A model generated the notes under the pieces. It saw nothing but the letters and a program-made list of their open reading frames with translations, was not told where the DNA came from and searched no databases. Of a stretch of DNA of 64,000 nucleotides, positions 1-10,110 are shown in pieces; the stretch's first letter is position 1; each line of letters opens with the position of its first letter. The DNA is taken from NCBI RefSeq assembly GCF_007644045.2, contig NZ_VMDW02000051.1, positions 62,001 through 126,000 of the forward strand, given 5' to 3'. The position numbers and the translations under genes are program-made. This DNA comes from Vogesella urethralis. Lineage in GTDB: Bacteria > Pseudomonadota > Gammaproteobacteria > Burkholderiales > Chromobacteriaceae.

Positions 1-503
1 TGGCCGAACAGCAACTCGCGCTGCCGCAACTGGACGCCATCCTGTACGGAAAAGGGCCGGGCGCCTTTACCGGCCTGCGCATTGCCGCCGGCATTGCGCT
101 GGGGCTGGCCACGGCGGCCAACCTGCCACTGGTAGGTATCGGCACGTTGGACGCCGTGGCCTGTGCACTGCCCGGTGGCAACGGCATGGCCGTCATCGAT
201 GCCCGCATGGGCGAAGTGTACGCAGCACGCTACCAGGACGGCGCGCAGCAGGGCGACATCAGCGTTGGCCATGCCGACGCACTGCCTCTGACAGGCATTG
301 ACAGTCTGGCTGGCGACATCACCGCGCTGTTTGAAGGCAAAGGCCTGCAACTGTTTGCCACCGAACCACAGGCGGCCGACTATATCCGCCTGTACCAGGC
401 TCACCCGGCACGCTACCCGCACAGCCATAGTGCCGATCTACTGTATGTGCGCAACAAGATCGCCCTGACGGCGGCAGAACAGCGCGAGCAGAAACGTGGA
501 TAA
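1..503 (+). CDS. tsaB: TsaB, tRNA N6-threonylcarbamoyladenosine biosynthesis protein (5' end missing)
   Basis: The reading frame is already open at the window edge (frame starting at base 3), so the N-terminus is missing. The motif GKGPGAFTGLRIAAG near the start of the visible part is the conserved TsaB signature (compare GPGSFTGVRIG in enterobacteria). TsaB is the non-catalytic, actin-fold partner of TsaD in the complex that makes t6A37 on ANN-decoding tRNAs. The stop lies 8 bp inside the next gene, rimI, a pairing common in proteobacteria that suggests translational coupling. Confidence 0.93.
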   Translation, partial: AEQQLALPQLDAILYGKGPGAFTGLRIAAGIALGLATAANLPLVGIGTLDAVACALPGGNGMAVIDARMGEVYAARYQDGAQQGDISVGHADALPLTGIDSLAGDITALFEGKGLQLFATEPQAADYIRLYQAHPARYPHSHSADLLYVRNKIALTAAEQREQKRG

Positions 504-942
504 CGTCCTGCTGGCCTGCCACGACGATGCCGACCGCATCGCAGCGGCGGAAGCCGAAACCACGCCGCACGCGTGGAGCCGCATCATGTACGCCAGCTCG
601 CTGGGCAGCAGCCACGACCGGGTCTGGCTATGCCAGGACGGCCAACAGATACAAGGCGCTGCCGTGCTGATGCAGGTGCTGGATGAGGCCCACCTGCAAA
701 ACTTCTTCATCCACTCTACCTGTCAGGGCCAGGGGCTGGGTTCGCAACTGTTGCAGCACGTGATGCAACAAGCCCGGCAGCAGGGGGCCAGCCAGATGTA
801 CCTGGAAGTCCGCAGCAGCAACCAGATCGCACTGTCCCTGTATGAAAAGCACGGTTTCGCACACTATGCACAACGCAAGGCCTACTACCGTAACCCGGAT
901 GGTCAGCGCGAGGATGCCGTCCTGATGAAGGTATCGCTATGA
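496..942 (+). CDS. rimI: RimI-like GNAT acetyltransferase of ribosomal protein bS18
   Basis: This 148-residue protein has the size and layout of RimI. The acetyl-CoA loop is seen as [10 protein letters not shown], followed by [19 protein letters not shown], the typical RimI/GNAT motif region with the conserved Tyr. The start is a GTG at 496 that overlaps the tsaB stop; no better-placed ATG exists upstream. RimI acetylates the N-terminal alanine of S18. The 3' end overlaps the next gene by 4 bp (ATGA), so tsaB, rimI and the glycosylase appear to be one transcription unit. Confidence 0.9.
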   Translation: MDNVLLACHDDADRIAAAEAETTPHAWSRIMYASSLGSSHDRVWLCQDGQQIQGAAVLMQVLDEAHLQNFFIHSTCQGQGLGSQLLQHVMQQARQQGASQMYLEVRSSNQIALSLYEKHGFAHYAQRKAYYRNPDGQREDAVLMKVSL

Positions 943-1760
943 ACCGCCGCGCCTTCGTGCTGCACGAAATGGGGCATAGCCCGCTGTGGTTGCGCCGTGG
1001 GCATACCCTGGCACCTACCGATAGCGTACGCGACAGCACGCCTGCTCCGGCGGCCCCTTCTGTTATCGAAACCGCAGCAGAAGCCCCCAGCGCAATCAAC
1101 ATCACTAGCGCTGCGACGGCCAGCCCTGCCCCTACCATGCCACCACCAGCGTTGCTCGAGCCGGCGGCGCCCACCAGTGGCGCTGACAGCCCTGCCTTGC
1201 CCGCCCACGGGGACTGGCAGGCACTGCAACGCTGCGTGGCAGATTGCCAGCGCTGCGCGCTGGCGGCGACCCGCCAGCAAGTGGTAGTTGGCCGCGGCAG
1301 CACCCAGGCGCGTGTGCTGATCGTCGGCGAAGCCCCGGGCGAGCAAGAGGACAAACAAGGGCTGCCGTTTGTCGGCAAAGCCGGCCAGTTGCTGGAAAAC
1401 ATGTTGGCCGCCGCCGGTATCGACAGCCAGCAAGACGTCTATATCTGTAACGTCATCAAGTGCCGGCCACCGGGTAACCGCAACCCTGCCCCTGACGAAA
1501 TCGCCCACTGCCACGACTATCTGCGCTGGCAAATCGATAGCCTGCAACCAGAGATGATCGTCGCGCTGGGCCGCTTTGCCGCCCATACTCTACTGCAGAC
1601 CCAAGCGCCCATCAGCAGCCTGCGCCGCCAGGTGCACCAGGCCTACGGCAAACCGTTACTGGTTACCTTCCACCCGGCCTATCTGCTACGCAGTCCGGCC
1701 GAGAAAGCCAAAGCCTGGCAGGACTGGAGCCACGTCGCACGCCTGCTACCCGCCCGCTGA
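939..1760 (+). CDS. Family 4 (4Fe-4S) uracil-DNA glycosylase with a long Pro/Ala-rich N-terminal extension
   Basis: The C-terminal 180 residues carry the family 4 glycosylase signatures: GEAPGEQED near residue 130, [13 protein letters not shown] near 175 and [11 protein letters not shown] near the end. Four cysteines fit the iron-sulphur ligands: a CxxC at about 103-106, one in IKC and one in HCHDYL. The protein should excise uracil from DNA in base excision repair. The first ~90 residues are unusual: a short conserved-looking head ([17 protein letters not shown]) and then a low-complexity Pro/Ala/Ser/Thr linker. Linkage to tsaB-rimI is by a 4-bp overlap. Confidence 0.9.
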   Translation: MNRRAFVLHEMGHSPLWLRRGHTLAPTDSVRDSTPAPAAPSVIETAAEAPSAINITSAATASPAPTMPPPALLEPAAPTSGADSPALPAHGDWQALQRCVADCQRCALAATRQQVVVGRGSTQARVLIVGEAPGEQEDKQGLPFVGKAGQLLENMLAAAGIDSQQDVYICNVIKCRPPGNRNPAPDEIAHCHDYLRWQIDSLQPEMIVALGRFAAHTLLQTQAPISSLRRQVHQAYGKPLLVTFHPAYLLRSPAEKAKAWQDWSHVARLLPAR

Positions 1761-1846
1761 CATCCACCCGTTTGCACGGGCACATGCGATACCAGCGTGG
1801 CATGCGCTAGTATGGATACATTCCCTTGGCTGCCAGGATAGTGATC

Positions 1847-4800
1847 ATGCAGAAAAAAACTTTCTATCTGCTCGTTCTGATGGAAGTGCTGCTGATCGTC
1901 ACCCTGGCCATCCTGGCCGTACTACTGCTACTCCCCCTGCTGCAAACCGCGATGGCGGGCAATACATTGTTGTTGGCCGCTGGCATCGCCTGCCTGCTGG
2001 CTTGCCCTGCCTTGCTATGGAGGGTAGCCGGCCGGCTGCGGCGCGAAACAGACCGCAATACGCTGCTGCAAACACCTCAGCTGCGCGCTATCAGTTTGGG
2101 CGTATTACTGATCGGGCTGCTGCTGACAGCCGCTGGTACCCGTGAGCTGGACAAACGCATCACCCGGGAAGCGGCCGCCCGCTACGATAAACTGCATGAA
2201 CGGCTGATCGCCGAAGTCTTGCGTCGCTTCACCTTGCCCGAATACGGGCTTCGCGGTGCGGCAGACGCCATTGCCGCCAGCGATGGCACCCTACTGCAAG
2301 CCACGCGCTTCCGCCGTTACTTCCAGGAGATGGACCTGAAAATCGCGTTTCCCGGGGTACGCGGTTTTGGCTTTATCGATGTCGTACCGGAAACGGCACT
2401 GGCCGCTTATGCCAGCCAGCAACAGCAACAGTCACCGCGCTTCGTGCTGCGCGACCTTGGGCCGGGCCCCATGCACTACATCATCCGGTACATCGAGCCG
2501 CACATCGAGAACCGTGAAGCCTGGGGCCTGGACCTGGCGGCCAACCCGATTGCCAGCGCCACGTTGCAACAAGCGCTGCACCGCGGCAGCTCCACCATGA
2601 GCGGCGTGCTGACTTTCCAGCGCCAGGGCCGCGAGCATGCCGGCTACCTGATGGTCTTGCCCGTATTTCGCCACGGCAGCCCAGTGCTGCCAGCGCAGCG
2701 GCCCGCAGCACTACTGGGCTATATGTACTGCCCGGTCACGCTTGATGAGCTGATGCAAGGCATTGCCGAAGCTACCGAGCAGCAACTCGACTTCGAGCTG
2801 TACGACAGCCCCATCCCCACCCCAGGCAGCCTGGTATTCGATGAAGATGGCCATATCGCGTCAGCCCGGCAGCAGCAACGCAGCTTTACCCGAGAGCAGC
2901 GCCTGACCATCGGCGGCCGTACCCTTACCTTGCGCAGCAGCAGCAGTGCATTGTTCGAGGCCAGCGTGCAGCGCACGTCAGTCTGGGTGGTCGGGACCAT
3001 GGGGCTGATGATGAGCCTGCTGGCTGCACTGTCGAGTTGGCTGTTACTGCGCAACCAGCAACGGGCCGAGCAACTGGCGGCCAGCATGACGCGGGATCTG
3101 GCCTTGCTGGCCAAGGTGGCACGTCACACCACCAACGCCATCATCATCACCGACAAAGACCGCCGCATCAGCTGGGTAAATGAAGGTTTTTCCCGCCTCA
3201 CCGGCTATACGCTGGACGAAGTTCGTGGCGCCTCGCCCGGCCAGATACTGCAGACCGGCAGCACCGACCCGCAAACCGTGCGCCGCATCCGCACCGCGCT
3301 GGCCGCCTTGCAGCCATTTCGCGGCAATATCCTGAACCGCAGCAAGAGCGGGCGCGAGTACTGGGTAGCCATGGAAATCCAGCCGTTGCTGGACGAACAG
3401 CAGCAACTGGAAGGCTATATGGCGATCGAAAGCGATATCAGCCTGCAGGTTGCCATCGAAGCCGATTTGCACAGCGCCCTGCTGGAGGCGCGCACCATCC
3501 GCGACATCATCCAGCAGCATTTCATTGTCTCGATTGCCGACCCGGAAGGCCGCATCACCAGCATCAATCAGGCCTTCGCCGACGTGAGCGGCTATAGCCA
3601 GCAAGAGCTGCTGGGCAAAAACCACCGCCTGCTGAATGCCGGCGTGCACGATACCGAATTCTGGCGCCAGATGTGGCACACGCTGGGCAGCGGCCAGGCG
3701 TGGCGCGGCGAAGTCTGCAACCGGCGCAAGGATGGCAGCCTGTACTGGGTGGACAGCATCATCGTGCCGTTCATGAATACGCATGGCGAGATCGAGCGCT
3801 ACGTCTCGATACGACGCGACATTACGGCCAGCAAGAAGCACGAAGCCACGCTGCAGGAAGCCAAGCTGCAGGCGGAACAGGCCAACCAGGCCAAAAGCCG
3901 CTTTCTGGCCAATATGAGCCATGAAATCCGCACGCCGATGAACGCCATTCTCGGCCTGCTGCAGTTACTGCAGCACACCGGCCTGGCGCCAGAACAGCAA
4001 GACTATGCCGACAAAACCGAAGCTGCCGCCCGTTCACTGCTGGGCCTGCTGAACGACATTCTGGATTTTTCCAAGGTAGAAGCCGGCAAGATGACGCTGG
4101 ACCAGCAGCCGTTCAGCCTGGAAGCGCTCATGCGCAACCTGTCGGTCATCCTGTCGGCTACCAGCCTGAACCGGCCGCTGGAAATCGTCTTCGATATGGC
4201 ACCCGACCTGCCAGACCGGCTGCTGGGCGATGCCATGCGCCTGCAACAGGTACTGACCAATCTGGCCAGCAACGCCATCAAGTTCACCGAACAGGGCGAA
4301 GTGGTGGTCAGCATCCGGAAACTGGCACAAGACGGCCAGCAACTGACACTGGCGTTCAGCGTTCGCGATACCGGTATCGGCATCAGCCGCGAGCTGCACG
4401 ACAAGCTGTTCCACAGTTTCAGTCAGGCCGAATCCTCTACCACGCGGCGTTTTGGCGGCACTGGTCTGGGGTTGGCCATCAGCCAGCGCATCGTGCAGCT
4501 GATGGGCAGCAAGATCGAACTGGAAAGCCAGCCCGGCCAAGGCAGCTGTTTCAGTTTTACCCTGACGCTGCCGATTGTCGAGAGTGTCGCCGCCAGCCCG
4601 CAGACGCCGGCCCTGCACGTGCTGGTCATCGACGACAATGCCATTGCCCGCGAAGCAATGCAGCACATGGCACATGCCCAGGGCTGGCAAAGCAAAGTAC
4701 TGGACAGTGGAGAAGCCGTACGACAACTGCTGCAGCAGATGCAAGGCCAGCCTTTGCCCTACCAACTGGCGCTGGTGGATTGGCAAATGCCTGATATGGA

Positions 4801-5449
4801 TGGCTGGGCGACCTGCCGGCTACTGAAAGCCTACGCACCGGCGCTGGCCATCATCATGGTCACGGCGCACAGTCACGACATGCTGGCCTCGCGGCCGGAA
4901 GCCGATCGCCAGTTGCTGGACGGTTTCCTGGTCAAGCCGCTCACCGCCCAGATGCTGCAGGAAACCGCTGTCAGACTGATGGAAAAACAAGCCAGCGCTG
5001 CCGCAGCGGTACCGCGCGAAACGGCCACGCAGCCCGCCCCGGCGGCCACCCTGCCGCTGGCCGGCTTGCGCCTGTTGCTGGTAGAGGACAATGCGACCAA
5101 TCGTTTGGTCGCCAAAGGCTTACTCAGCAAGGAAGGCGCCAGCATCGACGTGGCCGAGAACGGCGCCCTGGCGGTAGAAGCAGTACGAAGAATGAACCCG
5201 CGTTACGACGCGGTACTGATGGACCTGCAAATGCCGGTGATGGACGGGCTTAGCGCCACGCAAGCCATCCGCGACACCCTGGGCGAACATACGCTACCCA
5301 TCATTGCGATGACCGCCAACGCCATGGCGGCCGATCGTGACAGCTGCCTGGCCGCCGGCATGAACGACCATATCGGGAAACCGTTTGCCATTGCCGAGCT
5401 GCGCGACATGCTGCTGCGCCATATCCACGCCGTTCAGGCTGGCAGATAG
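1847..5449 (+). CDS. Hybrid sensor histidine kinase: CHASE, two PAS, HisKA, HATPase, two receiver domains
   Basis: This 1200-residue inner-membrane kinase has N-terminal transmembrane helices (within residues 5-30 and 80-100), a periplasmic CHASE-type region (~108-375), another helix, two PAS domains (~424 and ~548), HisKA with NMSHEIRTP (phospho-His ~691), an ATPase N-box NLASNAIKF (~804) and GGTGLGLAI, then two receivers with DWQMPDMDG (Asp ~978) and DLQMPVMDG (Asp ~1125). It lacks an Hpt domain of its own, and a free Hpt gene lies immediately downstream in convergent orientation, the obvious phosphorelay partner. The ATG at 1847 was chosen because AGGA lies 8 nt upstream; an in-frame TTG at 1826 has no ribosome site. 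The signal sensed is unknown. Confidence 0.9.
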   Translation: MQKKTFYLLVLMEVLLIVTLAILAVLLLLPLLQTAMAGNTLLLAAGIACLLACPALLWRVAGRLRRETDRNTLLQTPQLRAISLGVLLIGLLLTAAGTRELDKRITREAAARYDKLHERLIAEVLRRFTLPEYGLRGAADAIAASDGTLLQATRFRRYFQEMDLKIAFPGVRGFGFIDVVPETALAAYASQQQQQSPRFVLRDLGPGPMHYIIRYIEPHIENREAWGLDLAANPIASATLQQALHRGSSTMSGVLTFQRQGREHAGYLMVLPVFRHGSPVLPAQRPAALLGYMYCPVTLDELMQGIAEATEQQLDFELYDSPIPTPGSLVFDEDGHIASARQQQRSFTREQRLTIGGRTLTLRSSSSALFEASVQRTSVWVVGTMGLMMSLLAALSSWLLLRNQQRAEQLAASMTRDLALLAKVARHTTNAIIITDKDRRISWVNEGFSRLTGYTLDEVRGASPGQILQTGSTDPQTVRRIRTALAALQPFRGNILNRSKSGREYWVAMEIQPLLDEQQQLEGYMAIESDISLQVAIEADLHSALLEARTIRDIIQQHFIVSIADPEGRITSINQAFADVSGYSQQELLGKNHRLLNAGVHDTEFWRQMWHTLGSGQAWRGEVCNRRKDGSLYWVDSIIVPFMNTHGEIERYVSIRRDITASKKHEATLQEAKLQAEQANQAKSRFLANMSHEIRTPMNAILGLLQLLQHTGLAPEQQDYADKTEAAARSLLGLLNDILDFSKVEAGKMTLDQQPFSLEALMRNLSVILSATSLNRPLEIVFDMAPDLPDRLLGDAMRLQQVLTNLASNAIKFTEQGEVVVSIRKLAQDGQQLTLAFSVRDTGIGISRELHDKLFHSFSQAESSTTRRFGGTGLGLAISQRIVQLMGSKIELESQPGQGSCFSFTLTLPIVESVAASPQTPALHVLVIDDNAIAREAMQHMAHAQGWQSKVLDSGEAVRQLLQQMQGQPLPYQLALVDWQMPDMDGWATCRLLKAYAPALAIIMVTAHSHDMLASRPEADRQLLDGFLVKPLTAQMLQETAVRLMEKQASAAAAVPRETATQPAPAATLPLAGLRLLLVEDNATNRLVAKGLLSKEGASIDVAENGALAVEAVRRMNPRYDAVLMDLQMPVMDGLSATQAIRDTLGEHTLPIIAMTANAMAADRDSCLAAGMNDHIGKPFAIAELRDMLLRHIHAVQAGR

Positions 5450-5787
5450 GGCCTGGCAATGACGGTAAACGTCTGCCACGCTTGGTCACAGGCTTGGCAG
5501 GCCGGCTCAAGCTGCTGCGGATCGCTTACCGCGTCGCGCGCCAGCATTTCCAGTTCCCGCGCGGCCTGAGACAAACGCATCGCCCCCAGTACCGCGGCGG
5601 CACTTTTCAGCGAATGCGCAGCCCGCCGGGCCTCGGCATAGCGGGCTGCGGCCAACTGTTGATGGTATTCGGCCATCAATGAGGGCGCCTCGTCCCAGAA
5701 AGCCTGCAATGCCTCCTGGTACAAAGCCTCCATGCCCGCCATATTGGCCAGCGCGGTCGGGTAATCCAGATCGGGCAAGCTCATCAT
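5434..5787 (-). CDS. Hpt-domain phosphotransfer protein (HptB-like)
   Basis: This is a single-domain, 117-residue histidine phosphotransfer protein with the signature RRAAHSLKSAAAVLGA, the His being the phosphorylation site. It should shuttle phosphoryl groups between the receiver domains of the neighbouring hybrid kinase and a downstream response regulator. In Pseudomonas the equivalent HptB passes phosphate to HsbR, and a HsbR-like gene lies 1.7 kb away here. The gene converges on the kinase and their coding ends overlap by 16 bp. ATGs at 5787 and 5784 are both possible starts. Confidence 0.88.
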   Translation of the reverse strand: MMSLPDLDYPTALANMAGMEALYQEALQAFWDEAPSLMAEYHQQLAAARYAEARRAAHSLKSAAAVLGAMRLSQAARELEMLARDAVSDPQQLEPACQACDQAWQTFTVIARPYLPA

Positions 5788-5793
5788 GGCACC

Positions 5794-6972
5794 CTAGAAA
5801 AGTTCGATATCGTTGCCATCCGTTTTGGCAGCCGGGCTGCTGGTCGCGGATTGTTTGACTTGCCCCAGTTGGGCTTCGATACGGGCCACCTCATCCGCCA
5901 TTGCCTGCCCTTTCCCTGCCGCCAGCGTCAAATCACCGGCCAGCTGCTGCAGTTGCTTCAGCTGCTGCAGATGATGCCCGGCATGGCCCAGCATCTGACA
6001 GATACGGTCCTGAAACTGCAGCGATGTAATGGCCACATTGGTACTGCGCTCTACCTCGCTGGCAATCTGGTTCAGCTGGTTGACGGCCATTTCCATGCCG
6101 TGGCTCAGTTCATTGATCTGCCCCATGGTGTGTTGCACGCGCATCTTGGCTTCCAGCACATAGCTCATATCGTGCGATGCCAGCGCAGCAATACTGCCGT
6201 GCGCCTTGTCTACCATGTTTTCCACCATGTGCATGGTCTGACTGATCTGTTCATTGAAAGAATGGGTGCGCAACGACAAGGCACGCACTTCATCGGCCAC
6301 CACGGCAAAGCCCCGGCCGGCTTCGCCGGCACGCGCCGCTTCAATGGCGGCATTCAGCGCCAGCATATTGGTTTGCTTGGAAATGGCGTCGATGTCGGAC
6401 AGAAAGGTATGTACGCTGTGGATCTTCTGGCCGATTTCGGTCATGTGGTTGACCTGCTCGATACTGACCTGGCTGGTGCGCAGCGTGTTATCCACGAAGA
6501 TTTCCATGGTCTGGTTGGCGTCATGGGCAAACCGCTCAAAACTGGCATGGCTGTCTTCTTCGGCCGTAATGCCGGTACCGATCATGCGGATGGCGATATC
6601 CTGCTGTTGTTTGGCCTGGGTGGTGATGCTGCCAAAGCTGTCGATCAGGCCGGCAATGGCGTCCTGCAATACCCGGTTAGCCAAATCCAGCTGGGCCTGC
6701 AATTGCTGTCCTTCCTGCTGCATGGCTTGCTGCAATTGCTGTTGCAACGGGCGCACGGCATCCTCTGTAGAAGGCTTGGGCTGTCGTAGCGCACTGGGAG
6801 CAGACGGCGCCCGACCGCGCAAAAACACCACCGCCAACAAGGCTACGTTCAGCAGCAAGGTCAGGACGGCAGCGGTCCAGCTCTGCATCGCCATCATGGC
6901 CAGCACGCCATGCCACACCAGCAGCAAACCCGACAGCAGGATCAAGCCCTGTACACCCCTGTTGTCACCCAT
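5794..6972 (-). CDS. Methyl-accepting chemotaxis protein with two membrane helices and no periplasmic sensor
   Basis: The protein has two closely spaced hydrophobic helices (about residues 6-26 and 32-50) with almost nothing between them, so no external ligand domain. A long cytoplasmic coiled coil follows, containing the invariant chemoreceptor hairpin tip ([20 protein letters not shown] with [12 protein letters not shown]). I place the start at the ATG at 6972, which has GAGGA upstream; an in-frame GTG at 7011 has none. It lies 6 bp before the Hpt gene in the same direction. Possible roles are energy or cytoplasmic sensing, or feeding the adjacent phosphorelay instead of CheA; neither is shown. 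Confidence 0.87.
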   Translation of the reverse strand: MGDNRGVQGLILLSGLLLVWHGVLAMMAMQSWTAAVLTLLLNVALLAVVFLRGRAPSAPSALRQPKPSTEDAVRPLQQQLQQAMQQEGQQLQAQLDLANRVLQDAIAGLIDSFGSITTQAKQQQDIAIRMIGTGITAEEDSHASFERFAHDANQTMEIFVDNTLRTSQVSIEQVNHMTEIGQKIHSVHTFLSDIDAISKQTNMLALNAAIEAARAGEAGRGFAVVADEVRALSLRTHSFNEQISQTMHMVENMVDKAHGSIAALASHDMSYVLEAKMRVQHTMGQINELSHGMEMAVNQLNQIASEVERSTNVAITSLQFQDRICQMLGHAGHHLQQLKQLQQLAGDLTLAAGKGQAMADEVARIEAQLGQVKQSATSSPAAKTDGNDIELF

Positions 6973-7175
6973 AATGTCCTCTATAAATGGTCTGGCGACC
7001 GGTTGCGCCACGCGGTGCGTATTAGACCATAGCCATGCGCCTTATTGCAGCCCGGTGCAGGCAAGCCAGACCGCAGCAACAGCATTGGCACAGGCCGCTT
7101 CAAATGCATACAATTACCATAATGCATGCACGTGCCACCTGCCAGCCAGAAACCCCAACCTGCTAAAGGCCCCTC

Positions 7176-7484
7176 ATGTCCGTTACCTATCATTTCCGGG
7201 AGCAGGAAGCCACCATCCTGGTTCACGGTCATTTCAACTTTGCCCAGCATGCAGCGTTCCGGGATGCCAGCAAGGCAGTATTGTCACTACCGGACATCAA
7301 ATCCATCGAAATCAACCTGATGGACGCCGACTATCTGGACAGTTCTGCATTGGGCATGCTGCTGGTGCTGCGCGAGCAAGCCGGCGATCGCGGCATCAAC
7401 CGCATCCTGATCAGTAACAGCAAGCCGGGGATCCGGCAGATTTTTGCCGTCGCACGCTTTGAAAAATTCTTCGACATCGACTGA
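7176..7484 (+). CDS. STAS-domain anti-sigma factor antagonist (HsbA-like)
   Basis: This 102-residue single STAS domain resembles SpoIIAA and HsbA. The phosphorylatable serine lies in LDSSALGMLLVL. Proteins of this type are phosphorylated by a HATPase kinase and dephosphorylated by a PP2C phosphatase, both of which are fused in the next gene, 10 bp downstream. In Pseudomonas HsbA binds FlgM or a diguanylate cyclase depending on its phosphorylation. The gene is divergent from the chemoreceptor gene, with about 200 bp between them. Confidence 0.87.
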   Translation: MSVTYHFREQEATILVHGHFNFAQHAAFRDASKAVLSLPDIKSIEINLMDADYLDSSALGMLLVLREQAGDRGINRILISNSKPGIRQIFAVARFEKFFDID

Positions 7485-7494
7485 AAGCCCCCCA

Positions 7495-9171
7495 ATGCGA
7501 ATCCTGAACGTGCTGGTAGTGGATGACAGCACCGTCAACCGGCTGATCGTCAGCCGCCTGATCAGCGCACTGGGTCACAACGTGATGACGGCCGAGGATG
7601 GCGTACAGGCACTGGCCTGCTGCGAACAGACCCCGCCGGACCTGATCCTGATGGACGTGATCATGCCGCGCATGGATGGCCTGGAGGCCACCCGGCTGAT
7701 CCGCGAGCGCTTCGACAAGCAATGGATCCCCATCATCTTCCTGACCGGTAAGGTAGAGCAGGAAGACATGCTGGCCGGCCTGGAAGCCGGCGGCGACGAC
7801 TACCTGACCAAGCCGGTAGACATCAAGCTGCTGACGGCCAAGATCCGCGTGATGTCGCGCATTGCCGACATGCAGCACCGCATCAGCCAGGATGCGCAAC
7901 GGCTGGAAAGCTATTACCACGCCAACGAAATGGAACAGCAGCTGGCAGAGCACGTGCTGCATAACCTGTACGGCGATCGCAGCCAGACCGGCATCGAACA
8001 ATGGATCCTGCCGGCGGTACAGTTCAGCGGCGACATCGTTACCGCCGCGCGCTCGCCAACCGATACCCTGCACATCATGCTGGCCGACAGTACCGGCCAC
8101 GGCCTGTCGGCCGCCATCTCCTGCCTGCCGGCCGCCACGGTGTTCTACGCCATGACGCAGAAGGGCTTTGCCATCAACGCCATCGCCCGCGAGATCAACA
8201 AGAAACTGAAGCAGCACCTGCCGGTTGGCCGCTTTGTCGCGGCCACGCTGGCCGCCATCAACCCGCAGGAAAAAACCGTTACCGTCTGGAATGGCGGCAT
8301 TCCGTTTGCCGCCTTCGTCGGCGAGGATGGCCGCATCGAAAAGCAGTTCCACTCCCGTAACCCGCCGCTGGGCATCCTGCGCAATGCCGACTTCGACGCC
8401 GGCGTCGAGGTCTACCGCTGGACCGCCCCCGGCCGGCTGATGATCTGCTCCGACGGGCTGACCGAAGCGCGCAGCGTGCAAAACGAGATCCTGCCGCCGG
8501 AACAGTTGGCCGCACAGCTGAACCAGCGTCACGACCAAGCGGTGCTGGCGCAGCTACGCGAACAGGTGATGGCGCACCTGGCCGGCACCGAAAACGCCGA
8601 CGACATCTCGCTGGTGCTGGTGCCCTGTGCCGGCAGTTTCGGCAGCCCGCAACCGGCCGCCGCGCCACCGTCGTTTACCCAACTGAGCAACTGGCAGCTG
8701 CAACTGGATTTCGGCCCCAAGGAGCTGCGCGAAGAGCTGGGCATGGCCACCCTGCTGGGCTGGCTCAACCAGATCGGCCTCAGTGACACCCAGCTCAGCG
8801 ACATGCTGCTGATCGTGACAGAGCTGTACAACAACGCCCTGGATCACGGCGTCCTGGCGCTGGACTCCAGCGAAAAGCACTCCAGCAACGGCTTTGCCAG
8901 CTACCTGCTGAACCGGGCTGGCCGGCTGTTCAATCTGGAGCAAGGCTGGATCCACGTGGCGATGGCGCACGTCACCGAGGACGGGCGGCCGCTGCTACGC
9001 CTGACCATCCGCGACAGCGGCCACGGTTTCGACCACACCCGCTACGCCCAGCACGAGCCGGACGAGCTGGCCATGCACGGGCGCGGCATCGCCCTGGTAC
9101 GCCGGCTGTGCGAACGCATGCACTACCTGGACGACGGCAGCGGCGTCGAAGTGGAGTACGTGCTGCGCTAA
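7495..9171 (+). CDS. Response regulator fused to PP2C-type phosphatase and HATPase kinase (HsbR-like)
   Basis: The 558-residue protein has a receiver at its N-terminus (DLILMDVIMPRMDG, phospho-Asp ~53), a SpoIIE/PP2C phosphatase core (FSGDIVTA near 178, DSTGHGLSAAI near 198, SDGLTEAR near 320), and a C-terminal HATPase_c/RsbW-like domain (ELYNNALDHG near 444, GRGIALVRRLCE near 530). This architecture is that of HsbR, the HptB-controlled switch that phosphorylates or dephosphorylates HsbA. I prefer ATG 7495 because the receiver fold begins at once (MRILNVLVVDDS); longer in-frame starts overlap the STAS gene. Confidence 0.88.
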   Translation: MRILNVLVVDDSTVNRLIVSRLISALGHNVMTAEDGVQALACCEQTPPDLILMDVIMPRMDGLEATRLIRERFDKQWIPIIFLTGKVEQEDMLAGLEAGGDDYLTKPVDIKLLTAKIRVMSRIADMQHRISQDAQRLESYYHANEMEQQLAEHVLHNLYGDRSQTGIEQWILPAVQFSGDIVTAARSPTDTLHIMLADSTGHGLSAAISCLPAATVFYAMTQKGFAINAIAREINKKLKQHLPVGRFVAATLAAINPQEKTVTVWNGGIPFAAFVGEDGRIEKQFHSRNPPLGILRNADFDAGVEVYRWTAPGRLMICSDGLTEARSVQNEILPPEQLAAQLNQRHDQAVLAQLREQVMAHLAGTENADDISLVLVPCAGSFGSPQPAAAPPSFTQLSNWQLQLDFGPKELREELGMATLLGWLNQIGLSDTQLSDMLLIVTELYNNALDHGVLALDSSEKHSSNGFASYLLNRAGRLFNLEQGWIHVAMAHVTEDGRPLLRLTIRDSGHGFDHTRYAQHEPDELAMHGRGIALVRRLCERMHYLDDGSGVEVEYVLR

Positions 9172-9242
9172 CACGGCCAGCGCTTTGTAGCGCGCAGCCA
9201 CCGGCTGTTATGATGCCCGCCCCTGCCCTTGCCTCCGCCGTC

Positions 9243-9848
<606 letters not shown>

Positions 9849-9854
9849 AGAAAA

Positions 9855-9879
9855 ACCCGGCTGCATCGGCAAGCCGGGT
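9855..9879 (+). terminator. Hairpin downstream of yigZ
   Basis: ACCCGGCT and AGCCGGGT form an 8-bp stem with a 9-nt loop, preceded by AAAAA. The right flank has no T-run, so it would terminate best for minus-strand transcripts. Bases 9880-10099 show no gene. Confidence 0.5.
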
Positions 9880-10099
9880 GAGTCGGCGATCCCGCCTTGT
9901 TACCGGACGGGCGCAACAAACGCTGCCGAGACGGCAGCAGGAGGCAAAACGCAACACATCCGGGTCAAGGGATGCTGCAGCGATTGTGCGCCCCGCCACC
10001 GGCAACGCCTATTGGGGAAACACCTAGGCGTCCTGCCTGTCCAGCCGCGCTGCAGCTGGCGGCCATCGCCCGCTCCAGCGCGGGCAGCATGCGCCATGC

Positions 10100-10110
10100 T
10101 GCGGCCAACC
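10100..10110. repeat. Single GTTGGCCGC-family repeat copy
   Basis: TGCGGCCAACC directly abuts the stop codon of the response-regulator gene (stop at 10111-10113). It is an unpaired copy of the abundant repeat described in the findings. Confidence 0.6.

Noticed and set aside
1826..1846. TTG start for the hybrid kinase
   Set aside because: The ATG at 1847 has a proper AGGA spacing and the added residues are not membrane-anchor-like.
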